Shown: positions 1-5,100, counted from the stretch's first letter. The stretch is DNA of 6,243 bases from Fervidifonticultor_A sp037443565 (GCA_037443565.1 JBBIOB010000087.1:1-6243), one strand, 5' to 3'. Translations and numbers: made by a program. The notes: a model not told the origin generated them from the sequence alone.

Positions 1-56
1 AGAGCGTTGGCCTGCGGAGCCAAAGGTCGTGGGTTCAAGTCCCGCCGGGCGCGCCA
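1..56 (+). tRNA. tRNA-Arg, anticodon GCG (5' part outside window)
   Basis: The 3' portion of a tRNA. It shows the 3' strand of the D stem (GAGC, 2-5), anticodon stem TTGGC/GCCAA (7-11 / 19-23) around the loop CTGCGGA with anticodon GCG at 14-16, a five-base variable loop (24-28), T stem GTGGG/CCCGC around TTCAAGT, the 3' acceptor strand CGGGCGC, discriminator G and an encoded CCA at 54-56. The anticodon reads Arg codon CGC (and CGU by wobble). The 5' acceptor strand and D loop lie left of the window. Most bacteria read these codons with an ACG anticodon deaminated to ICG, so GCG is unusual. No T-rich terminator follows. Confidence 0.93.
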
Positions 57-246
57 GAATCCCCAGTCAGGTGCATTCTTGGGCCTCCCTCCCCACTCCC
101 AGACTCCTTAACGACGCACATGGTATTTGGCATGGCAGGTACCGTGTGCGAGGGGCCGGCGCATCCCGGGCAAGGCCACCCGCTGGCCGCCTCCCAAGGG
201 CTCAACACCGTACAGAGGTCATGTGGTATGAGACCCGCGGACGCTT
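57..246. other. Gene-free gap with an imperfect inverted repeat (115-150)
   Basis: No credible gene on either strand between the tRNA and the convergent transporter gene. The only structure seen is an 11-bp inverted repeat, CGCACATGGTA (115-125) and TACCGTGTGCG (140-150), around a 14-base loop. It pairs fully in plus-strand RNA (one T-G wobble) but has one mismatch in minus-strand RNA. It lies between two convergent transcription units, where a terminator could sit, but no T-tract follows on the plus side, so a terminator call is not justified. Confidence 0.35.
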
Positions 247-675
247 CTACGACGAACGCGAGAGCAGGATCACCGCCAGGACCGCGCAGATGATCCCGAG
301 CAACTTGGTCGCCGTCAGGCTCTCCTTGAGGAAGATGATGGCGAGGAGGGCCGTGACGAACAGACCGAGGCGGCCGAGCGGGACCACGATGCTGGCCTCC
401 CCCAGCCGCAGCCCGTACAGGAGGCTCCCGATGGCGACCGCGACCAGCAGGCCGGAGACGAGGGCCAGCCACATCGCCGGCGCCGCCACGTGGATCCCGC
501 CCTCCGCTGCCATCGCCACCCCCAGGATGACCACGGCCAGCGCGAAGCTCTCGACGAACAGGTAGCTGGCGGGAGGGGCGCCGGAGGAGACCGCGATCTT
601 CCGGACGAAATCGGTGAGCCCGATTGCGACCAGCGTCACGAGCCCGAACACGACGGACCGTTCGATCCCAGACAT
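247..675 (-). CDS. Small EamA/DMT-family membrane transporter (half-size, 142 aa)
   Basis: An integral inner-membrane protein of the drug/metabolite transporter superfamily; substrate not predictable. About five hydrophobic helices are visible, roughly residues 7-27, 36-58, 65-87, 93-116 and 119-138. The last part, GEASIVVPLGRLG followed by a helix and LKESLTATKLLG, is the classic EamA signature (a helix ending in FLKE, then a short loop and the last helix). At 142 residues it is one EamA unit, half of the usual ten-helix transporter, and such half-size members are thought to work as dimers. Start ATG at 675 is supported by AAGGTG eight bases upstream. It ends on TAG. It points toward the tRNA and is the only gene in the left 1.7 kb that looks intact. 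The remnant upstream (842-1066) may be another DMT-superfamily protein. Confidence 0.85.
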   Translation of the reverse strand: MSGIERSVVFGLVTLVAIGLTDFVRKIAVSSGAPPASYLFVESFALAVVILGVAMAAEGGIHVAAPAMWLALVSGLLVAVAIGSLLYGLRLGEASIVVPLGRLGLFVTALLAIIFLKESLTATKLLGIICAVLAVILLSRSS

Positions 676-841
676 CGCACTGTCACCTTAGAGGGGGAGT
701 AGCCACACAGAGCAGTTCGCCGTCTCCACCCCTGTGCCTACCACCACTCGTCGTCCCACGCTCCTGCCTGTCGGCGAAGCGCTTCCCGAAGAGCGTTCTG
801 GCGGCCGCGCCGCGTCGCCTCACTCTGCGGCCGGTAACGGG

Positions 842-1066
842 TCAGCTTTCCCCAGTGACAGAGATGACACCGCGGCCGTCCACAACCAAAGGGCCGGCGT
901 CTTCGGAAATAGCCGGGTTGATCGTGGCGGGGCCGCGCGTCTTGGGGGGAGACACATACAAGATCCCGATGACGCCGCTGCTGAGCGCGCCACCGGGCCA
1001 CCATGATGGACCGTTCTTCGTGCCAGCGTCGCATGATGCGCCCTCCTCGGGCCGTCATAGCATCAT
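842..1066 (-). pseudogene. Decayed YdcZ-like (DMT superfamily) membrane protein remnant
   Basis: At 1069-1080 the minus strand carries GGGAGGTGATCC, an extended match to the anti-Shine-Dalgarno, eight bases before ATG-ATG-CTA and then a TGA at codon 4. The same frame stays open after that stop down to TGA at 842-844. From about 1015 it encodes 57 residues beginning NGPSWWPGGALSSGVIG and including PKTRGPATINPAI and GPLVVDGRGVISVTG. This spacing of WW-x-GG, a P-x-x-GPA segment and an LVVD-x-x-G-V-I segment resembles the second half of YdcZ/DUF606 proteins (usual length about 140-150), although the hydrophobic segments are eroded. I read it as a gene that kept its ribosome binding site but lost its N-terminal half. 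The family call is by eye and moderately sure; that it is broken is clear, because the start runs into a stop. Confidence 0.45.
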
Positions 1067-1102
1067 GCGGATCACCTCCCTGTTGGGTTGCAGGGGTTCA
1101 TC

Positions 1103-1460
1103 CTACGAGAAGATCGGCTCGGGATCAAGCGTGAAGCCCTGGAGGACCGGATCCAGCGAGATCGGCCCGGCGGGCTCTAGGACGCGCGGGTCCTGATCGG
1201 GCGAGTAGAGACAGCAGCGAGCCGTCAGGCAGATGAAAGCCCGCAGACGGACCGAAAACCACGCCCTCGCCACGGGCAGAGTCCCACCGGTCGAGCTGGC
1301 CCACAAGCTTCGCCTCACGGCGGCCGGACTCGCTTCCCGTAGGCGTCACGACCAGGTCCCCGGCGGCTTGGCGTTCAAACTGCAGCCCCGGGTTGCGCCG
1401 GGACAACTCGAGGACCTCCTGGTCGCTCGGCGGTGCAGCCAGCTTGAGGCTGATGGCCAC
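1103..1460 (-). pseudogene. Uma2-family (DUF820) nuclease gene with internal deletion
   Basis: GTG at 1458-1460 has a very good ribosome binding site, GGAGGAGG (1467-1474), six bases upstream. The first 84 codons read like a Uma2 N-terminus: FERQAAGDLVVTPTGSESG, then a helix with KLVGQLDRW, then GFHLPDGSLLS. The expected continuation, S-P-D-A followed by the P-D-F-V-V-E and K-M-x-x-Y segments that hold the PD-(D/E)XK catalytic residues, is absent. Instead, from about 1210 a different frame reads LYSPDQDPRVLEP then SLDPVLQGFTLDPEPIF and TAG at 1103-1105, a typical Uma2 C-terminus. N- and C-terminal pieces are thus joined out of frame near 1205-1211 and the catalytic core is missing (about 120 codons remain against a usual 185-200). 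The product cannot be an active nuclease. Uma2 genes are often multicopy and mobile in GC-rich and cyanobacterial genomes; their role is not settled. Confidence 0.8.
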
Positions 1461-1474
1461 GGAACGCCTCCTCC

Positions 1475-1675
1475 CTCTGTGTAACCAGATTCTAGCATGC
1501 GGTTGCCAGCCCCACGGCTTCCTGGGGATCCACGTCCCTCTACAGACATCGGCCGTGACCGTCACGCGCACGAACCTGGGCGGGCGCCGGCGCCCGTGGT
1601 CTTTCCCCCGGTCAAGATACGGGAACGCCCTGGCGGCACACGGCAGAGTTGCCATGCCGATGGGGGCCTGCATCG
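1475..1675. other. Gene-free stretch with a perfect 16-bp palindrome (1581-1596)
   Basis: Between the Uma2 start and the ECF-like remnant no family is recognisable on either strand, although the minus frame of the Uma2 N-terminus happens to be open through it. CGGGCGCCGGCGCCCG at 1581-1596 is a perfect palindrome. With no unpaired loop bases it would make a weak hairpin, and palindromes of this composition are expected by chance in very GC-rich DNA. Confidence 0.3.
1489..1494 (-). promoter_or_regulatory. Candidate -10 element for the Uma2 gene
   Basis: The minus strand reads TAGAAT, five of six bases matching TATAAT, placing a start of transcription about 20 bases before the GTG at 1460 with the ribosome binding site in between. 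No convincing -35 hexamer is seen 16-18 bases upstream, so only the -10 is proposed. Confidence 0.35.
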
Positions 1676-1772
1676 TAGGAATGACTATCTGAAAGGTCCC
1701 ACGAAAGTAGAGCGGGATGAGCAGCGAGATCGCCGTCAGTCGCCCGCCCAGGACGAGTTCGTGTGTACGCAT
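1676..1772 (-). pseudogene. 5' fragment of an ECF-transporter S-component-like gene
   Basis: ATG at 1770-1772 is preceded by GGAGG with an eight-base spacer, a proper translational start. The encoded residues begin MRTHELVLGGRLTAISLLIP and continue LYFRGTFQIVIP. This pattern (short charged start, G-x-L-T-A-x-S-L-L-I-P-L, then G-T-x-x-I-V-I-P) resembles the first helix and loop of small ECF-type vitamin-transporter substrate-binding proteins, which are normally about 170-200 residues of hydrophobic helices. After about residue 32 hydrophobicity and family resemblance vanish, although the frame stays open. I take it as a truncated remnant. The family identity is tentative because only one helix is preserved. 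Its start codon overlaps the nuclease start on the other strand (CATG, 1770-1773). Confidence 0.4.
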
Positions 1773-2367
1773 GGCACCGTCCTCCGCAACGCCGTGGTTC
1801 GCCGGTACCCGTCCGTGCGGGATCGGGCCGGGTCCCCCTGCGTGGTGGCTGTGTGCGGCGACCCTTCTTCTCGTTGGCGCGCCCGAGGCCGAGCGGCTGC
1901 GCTGCGAGGACCCGCCGCCGCCCCGCCTCGCCCCCGGGCGGGTCACGAGCGTCATCGATGGCGATACCATCCGCGTGCAGCCATCCCAGGGCGGCCTCGA
2001 GCGCGTTCGCCTGATCGGGATCGACGCCCCGGAGGTGCGACCAGACCCGATGCTCGACCGCGACGCGCAGCGCGCTGACCGTTCCCGGGCCGCGATCCTG
2101 GCGATGGGACGACGGGCGGCCGCGTTTGCCCGCCGCCATCTCGACCGGCAGACCGTGGGGCTCGAGCTCGACGTCCAGCCTCGCGACCTGTACGGGCGGC
2201 TGCTGGCGTACGCGTGGACCTCCGATGGGGTGCTGTTCAACCGCCTGATCGTCGCCGAGGGCTACGCGCAGGTCATGACGGTCCCCCCCAACGTCCGCTA
2301 CGCCGCCCTGCTGCGCGCGTGTGAGCGCGAAGCCCGCGAGGCCCGGCGCGGGTTGTGGGGAGACTAG
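1771..2367 (+). CDS. Staphylococcal-nuclease-like (thermonuclease) protein, probably exported
   Basis: Calcium-dependent DNA/RNA phosphodiesterase of the SNase (TNase) family. Residues are numbered here from an upstream ATG at 1717. The core starts with GRVTSVIDGDTIRV (D81, equivalent to SNase D21), then VRLIGIDAPE (R98, D103, E106, equivalent to R35, D40, E43), then YGRLLAYAW (R161, equivalent to R87), then NRLIVAEGYAQV and a terminal REARRGLWGD. All catalytic and metal-binding residues are present, so activity is expected. I prefer ATG 1771 (198 aa) to ATG 1717. It leaves an N-terminus with an arginine and a hydrophobic run AWWLCAATLLLVGA that looks like a signal peptide or anchor, and the extra 18 residues overlap the minus-strand ECF-like fragment. 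Neither ATG has a clear ribosome binding site. It is transcribed alone; the next gene has its own promoter. A secreted nuclease would serve nutrient or phosphate scavenging, but the neighbours do not test that. Confidence 0.88.
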   Translation: MAPSSATPWFAGTRPCGIGPGPPAWWLCAATLLLVGAPEAERLRCEDPPPPRLAPGRVTSVIDGDTIRVQPSQGGLERVRLIGIDAPEVRPDPMLDRDAQRADRSRAAILAMGRRAAAFARRHLDRQTVGLELDVQPRDLYGRLLAYAWTSDGVLFNRLIVAEGYAQVMTVPPNVRYAALLRACEREAREARRGLWGD

Positions 2368-2402
2368 CAGGGACTCCTGCCCCGGGTCAGAATCTTTGTA
2401 GC

Positions 2403-2420
2403 TTGGCACCGTTCTTGCCT
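2403..2420 (+). promoter_or_regulatory. Sigma-54 (RpoN) type -24/-12 promoter
   Basis: TTGGCACCGTTCTTGCCT carries the -24 block TTGGCAC and the -12 block TTGC with GG (2405-2406) and GC (2417-2418) separated by exactly ten bases, the invariant spacing of RpoN promoters. The two departures from the consensus are C for G after GGCAC and C for A/T after TTGC. It lies in the 97-base gap between the nuclease and the CBS-GGDEF gene, on the coding strand. Transcription should start near 2430, about 35 bases before the ATG. Such promoters need an ATP-driven enhancer-binding protein; its binding site would be upstream, inside the nuclease gene, and was not identified. Confidence 0.65.
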
Positions 2421-2449
2421 GGCAGCGTCCAGACCGGACGCGGCCTGCC
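2421..2449 (+). promoter_or_regulatory. GC-rich hairpin at the start of the leader
   Basis: GCGTCC (2425-2430) and GGACGC (2436-2441) pair perfectly around a five-base loop, and GGCA (2421-2424) can pair with TGCC (2446-2449) across a four-base bulge. It covers the predicted start of transcription of the CBS-GGDEF gene. It could be an operator-like inverted repeat or a leader stem; it lacks a T-tract, so it is not a terminator. No function is shown. Confidence 0.3.
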
Positions 2450-2464
2450 CCGGTCCAACGCCGG

Positions 2465-3721
2465 ATGAAGACCGTCGAGCAGGTCATGCGCCGCGATGTT
2501 CCCACCATCGGCCCTGATCGCATCGTCGCCGAGGCCGTGGCCATCGTATCGGGGCAGGACATCAACGCGCTGCCTGTGACCGACGCCGAGCGGCTCGTCG
2601 GCCTGATCACCCTCCGCGACCTGCTCCGCGCGCTCCCCTACCGTCCTGTGGCCGAGATCATGGCCCGGGAGGTCGTCACGACGTCGCGCGAGATGCCCAT
2701 AGCCGGGGCCTACGCGATTATGGAGGACCACGGCATTGGGCAGCTCCCCGTGACCGACGGGGACCGGCTGGTGGGGCTGATTACCCGGGAGGACGCGCTG
2801 CGTGAGTTAGGCCGGCCCATCGACCCGCTGACCGACCTGCCCTGGGCAACGGCCCTGCGCGAGCGGGCAGAGCAGCTGCTCAGTACCGGGCAGGAAGTCG
2901 CGCTCATCTTTCTCGACATGGACAACTTCGGCCTGGTGAACAAGCAGCTCGGCCACGTGACCGGTGACCAGTTGATCGAGACGGTCGCGGGCGTGCTGCG
3001 GGAGACGGTGGATTCGTCGCGGGACCTCCTCTGCCGCTACGGCGGCGACGAGTTCGCCATCCTGACGACCCGGGCGCGGGACGAGGCCGAGGCGCTCGCC
3101 CTTCGGGCGCTGGAGGCGATCGCCGCGGTCCGGGTGCCCGGCGATCAGAGCGACACAACACTGTCGGCCTCGCTGGGGATCGCAGGCGGCAAGCGAACCG
3201 CCGAACGGCACGAGGTGCACTCCGCCGCGACCATCGACGACCTGATCACGATGGCCAGCCTGCAGTCCACGCAGGCCAAGATCGCCAAGGCGCGGAGCCT
3301 GGCCCCTCTGCCCGAGGTACGCCCGGCGGGACAGCCTCGCCTGCGCCTCGTGCGCTGGGACCTCGCCGTCGAGGGGACCGACGCGACCGCGACCGTAGAG
3401 GTGAGCCTCGGAGCACAGCGCGTCGCGGGCGAAGTGCAGGGATCCGGCCTGGGCACGGTCCCGCTGCGGCTGCTGGCCGAAGCCACGGTGCGGGCCGTGA
3501 ACCAGGTGCTGCCCAAAGGCTGGGTGGGAGCGGTCGATCAGGTACGTGTGATCCAGGCTCCCCCTGACACGCTCGTGGTGGTGACCAGCCTGCTGGGCGG
3601 CGTCGGAGTGCCGTCAGAGCGCCACACCGGGGTCTGCGCCGTGGAGAGCGACCTCGGTTCTGCTGCCGTGAAGGCGACGCTGCACGGCCTCAACCGCCGG
3701 CTGGCCCAGATCCTGGCCTAG
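2465..3721 (+). CDS. CBS-CBS-GGDEF diguanylate cyclase with unrecognised C-terminal domain
   Basis: Predicted cytosolic enzyme making c-di-GMP from two GTP. Residues 1-115 are two CBS motifs (each ending in a LPVTD-x-x-RLVGLIT block), which in this fold bind adenine nucleotides or similar ligands. Residues about 118-278 are a GGDEF domain: DPLTDLPW at the start, metal-binding FLDMDNF (D151), N159, GHVTGD (D168), active-site loop RYGGDEF (191-197) and SASLGIA (234-240). The catalytic loop is intact. The RxxD inhibitory site expected just before the loop reads SSRD, so product feedback at the I-site is probably lost. Residues about 291-418 form a separate alpha/beta-looking domain (RLRLVRWDLAVEG at its start, AVKATLHGLNRRLAQIL at its end) that I do not recognise; its shape faintly recalls the LeuA-type allosteric domain. 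No membrane segment. Start ATG 2465 has only a weak ribosome binding site. It sits behind a sigma-54-type promoter and 15 bases before the dehydrogenase gene. Confidence 0.9.
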   Translation: MKTVEQVMRRDVPTIGPDRIVAEAVAIVSGQDINALPVTDAERLVGLITLRDLLRALPYRPVAEIMAREVVTTSREMPIAGAYAIMEDHGIGQLPVTDGDRLVGLITREDALRELGRPIDPLTDLPWATALRERAEQLLSTGQEVALIFLDMDNFGLVNKQLGHVTGDQLIETVAGVLRETVDSSRDLLCRYGGDEFAILTTRARDEAEALALRALEAIAAVRVPGDQSDTTLSASLGIAGGKRTAERHEVHSAATIDDLITMASLQSTQAKIAKARSLAPLPEVRPAGQPRLRLVRWDLAVEGTDATATVEVSLGAQRVAGEVQGSGLGTVPLRLLAEATVRAVNQVLPKGWVGAVDQVRVIQAPPDTLVVVTSLLGGVGVPSERHTGVCAVESDLGSAAVKATLHGLNRRLAQILA

Positions 3722-3736
3722 CCGGCCTCCTGAGCC

Positions 3737-4627
3737 ATGCCCCGACAGCCAGCCATCGCGGTCCTGGGACTCGGCTTGATGGGCCGGCCTATGGCCCGGA
3801 GGCTATCCGCCGCCGGGTTCAGCGTCCGTGGGTGGAACCGCTCGCCGCTGCGGCCGTCGCTGACGGACGGCATCCCGCTGTGCCACACCCTGGAGGAAGC
3901 CGCGGGCGCGGAGGTGTGCCTGTTGATGCTGGCCGATTCCGAGGCGACCGACGCGGTGCTCGGGCGCCTCGAGCCGCACCTGCGGCCGGGGCACCTGGTC
4001 CTGGACATGGGATCCTCTCAGCCCGCCCGGTCGCAGGCCCACGCGGCCAGGCTGGCCGCGCGCGGGATCGACTGGGTCGACGCGCCGGTCTCCGGCGGCC
4101 CGGAGGGCGCGGCCGCCGGGACGCTGGCCATCATGGCCGGCGGATCAGCGGACGACGTGGCGCGGGCGAAGCCGGTGCTCGACGCGCTCGGCGCCACGGT
4201 CGTGCACGTCGGCGGTCCGGGCGCCGGGCACACGGTGAAGGCCATCAATCAGGTGATCGTGGGACTGACCATCGAGGCGGTGGCCGAGGCGCTCACGCTC
4301 GCGGAGAAGTGCGACATCGACCCGCGGCTGGTGCAGCAGGCGCTGCGCGGCGGGTTCGCCGACTCGAAGATCCTGCAGCTCCACGGGACGCGGATGATCG
4401 AGCGGACCTACACACCGGGCGGTCGCGCCGCGGCCCAGCTCAAGGATTTGAAGATCGCGCTCGACCTGGCCCGCCGGGCCGGCGTCGCGCTGCCTCACCT
4501 GACGAGCACGGTGGCGCTCTACGAGCGATTGATCGCCCAGGGCGGAGGCGACCTGGACCACTCGGCGGTCCACGCGCTGCTCTGGGAGGACGTGAGCCCA
4601 GGATGCCGACCCCTGCCCGGACCGTAG
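3737..4627 (+). CDS. NAD(P)-dependent beta-hydroxyacid dehydrogenase (3-hydroxyisobutyrate dehydrogenase family)
   Basis: Oxidoreductase that interconverts a beta-hydroxyacid and its semialdehyde or keto form, such as 3-hydroxyisobutyrate, tartronate semialdehyde or glyoxylate/succinic semialdehyde. The N-terminal Rossmann motif is GLGLMG (11-16), with GWNRSP (32-37) at the end of the second strand, where an NR pair is often linked to NADP use. The substrate loop is DAPVSGGPEGAAAGTLAIMAG (115-135), the catalytic helix is GAGHTVKAINQ with K168 and N171, and QLKDLKIALDLA (234-245) forms the second-domain helix with K236 and D237. At 296 residues it is the normal family length and looks fully functional. 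The exact substrate cannot be told. It starts 15 bases after the CBS-GGDEF stop with no strong ribosome binding site, so it is probably cotranscribed with it. The last ~11 residues after LLWED look like a non-family tail. The frame then stays open past the stop into the AbrB-like remnant, probably by chance. Confidence 0.9.
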   Translation: MPRQPAIAVLGLGLMGRPMARRLSAAGFSVRGWNRSPLRPSLTDGIPLCHTLEEAAGAEVCLLMLADSEATDAVLGRLEPHLRPGHLVLDMGSSQPARSQAHAARLAARGIDWVDAPVSGGPEGAAAGTLAIMAGGSADDVARAKPVLDALGATVVHVGGPGAGHTVKAINQVIVGLTIEAVAEALTLAEKCDIDPRLVQQALRGGFADSKILQLHGTRMIERTYTPGGRAAAQLKDLKIALDLARRAGVALPHLTSTVALYERLIAQGGGDLDHSAVHALLWEDVSPGCRPLPGP

Positions 4628-4672
4628 GCGATAGAGTGGGAATCCGAAGCCTCTGAGGCGCCTGACACGTGG

Positions 4673-4834
4673 CGGGTCATCGAGCGGACGCCTGCCCAGC
4701 GTGGAGAGGTCACCACCGACGGGGAATGTCTGGTGATCTCGCCGGCCCGCGACGCTGCGCATCAGAAGCGGTTCCGTCGGGCCCTCGCTCGCGTCAACAG
4801 GGCGCCGCCGGTCGCTTCGTGGATGAGGCGGTGA
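4673..4834 (+). pseudogene. C-terminal remnant of an AbrB/MazE-like antitoxin
   Basis: No start codon is available, but the frame encodes TPAQRGEVTTDGECLVISP and then ARDAAHQKRFRRALARVNR, ending near 4801. This is the usual end of AbrB/MazE-type antitoxins that accompany Doc toxins: T-P-x-E-V-T-T-D-G, then L-V-I-x-P-x-R-D, then a basic helix R-F-x-x-A-L-x-x-V-N-R, normally finished by a Y-G-x-A-L-R-x-L-A tail. Here that tail is replaced by APPVASWMRR and a TGA at 4832-4834, read from the antisense of the Doc fragment. The N-terminal DNA-binding half (R-H-G-N-S region) is not found upstream. The family call is by eye; the high GC3 fits either a true remnant or antisense of GC-rich DNA. Confidence 0.5.
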
Positions 4835-4869
4835 AGTTCCACCACCTCTCCGAGAGTCAGATACCGCAT
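4762..4869 (-). pseudogene. doc: Truncated Doc (death-on-curing, Fic-fold) toxin
   Basis: Doc toxins are kinases that inactivate EF-Tu. The start ATG (4867-4869) shares its A with the TGA stop of the antitoxin gene (TGATG), typical of translationally coupled toxin-antitoxin pairs. The first 23 residues, MRYLTLGEVVELHRLIHEAT plus GGA, match the start of Doc proteins, which normally run to about 125-130 residues. After that the sequence turns into LLTRARARRNRF and stops at 4762. The Fic motif HPFxDGNKR is absent here and was not found in any downstream frame, so no toxin can be made. The break at about 4801 coincides with the end of the AbrB-like similarity on the other strand. Confidence 0.75.
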
Positions 4870-5063
4870 CAGGCGAGGCGGCGATACAACTCCTCGTTCT
4901 TCCGCAGCACCCGCTCAGCAGCCGCCTTGAAATCGTCGTCTCGGTTTGCCAGCAGATCTGCGAGAGCAGCGCGGGCGAGATCTTCGGGCGCAAGCCCGAG
5001 TCGTGCCGCCGCTTCGCGCAGCCGCTCGGCCTGGGCGGACGAAAGGTCGATGGTCAGCCTCAT
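4869..5063 (-). CDS. RHH/CopG-like antitoxin of a Doc-type toxin-antitoxin pair (64 aa)
   Basis: Short acidic/basic protein starting MRLTIDLSSAQAERLREAAA, the beta-strand and first helix expected of a ribbon-helix-helix DNA-binding fold. GLAPEDLARAALADLLA follows as the second helix. The C-terminal half (DDDFKAAAERVLRKNEELYRRLA) is the usual toxin-binding helix of antitoxins placed directly before Doc genes. I chose ATG 5063 because the fold begins there; an upstream TTG at 5099 would add a 12-residue extension without a ribosome binding site. It overlaps the truncated doc gene by one base. As an antitoxin it would repress its own promoter. With the toxin destroyed it is an orphan, though its frame is still intact, which suggests either recent toxin loss or retained regulatory use. 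Confidence 0.82.
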   Translation of the reverse strand: MRLTIDLSSAQAERLREAAARLGLAPEDLARAALADLLANRDDDFKAAAERVLRKNEELYRRLA

Positions 5064-5100
5064 GCGTATACTGTACTGTGTTGACGCGCTGCCCAACAAG
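5064..5100 (-). promoter_or_regulatory. Candidate leaderless promoter/operator of the antitoxin gene
   Basis: On the minus strand TACAGT (5070-5075) lies six bases before the ATG at 5063, placing a transcription start at or beside the A of the ATG. No Shine-Dalgarno is present in the region, which fits a leaderless mRNA. TTGTTG 18 bases further up is a poor -35. The same bases hold a tandem 5-bp repeat (plus strand TACTG-TACTG, 5069-5078) and the palindrome GTATAC (5066-5071), either of which could be an RHH operator. Confidence 0.35.

Noticed and set aside
1581..1596. Perfect 16-bp GC palindrome as a terminator or operator
   Set aside because: No loop and no T-tract, no adjacent gene end, and such palindromes are expected in very GC-rich DNA.
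1125..2240. A 371-codon open frame on the minus strand covering the Uma2 N-terminus, the ECF-like fragment and nuclease antisense
   Set aside because: It strings together unrelated pieces: antisense of the nuclease, a separate ATG with its own ribosome binding site at 1772, and the GTG start of Uma2 at 1460. Open frames of this length are common by chance in GC-rich DNA.
2369..2385. Short hairpin GCAGG-GACT-CCTGC after the nuclease stop as a terminator
   Set aside because: Only a five-base stem without a following T-run.
4145..4993. A 282-codon minus-strand open frame across the dehydrogenase and toxin-antitoxin region
   Set aside because: It is antisense to the dehydrogenase and out of frame with both Doc and the RHH antitoxin; its composition (Arg, Pro, Ser rich) is that of a shadow frame.
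5064..5099. TTG at 5099 as the antitoxin start (76 aa)
   Set aside because: It has no ribosome binding site and adds residues before the RHH strand; ATG 5063 fits the fold.
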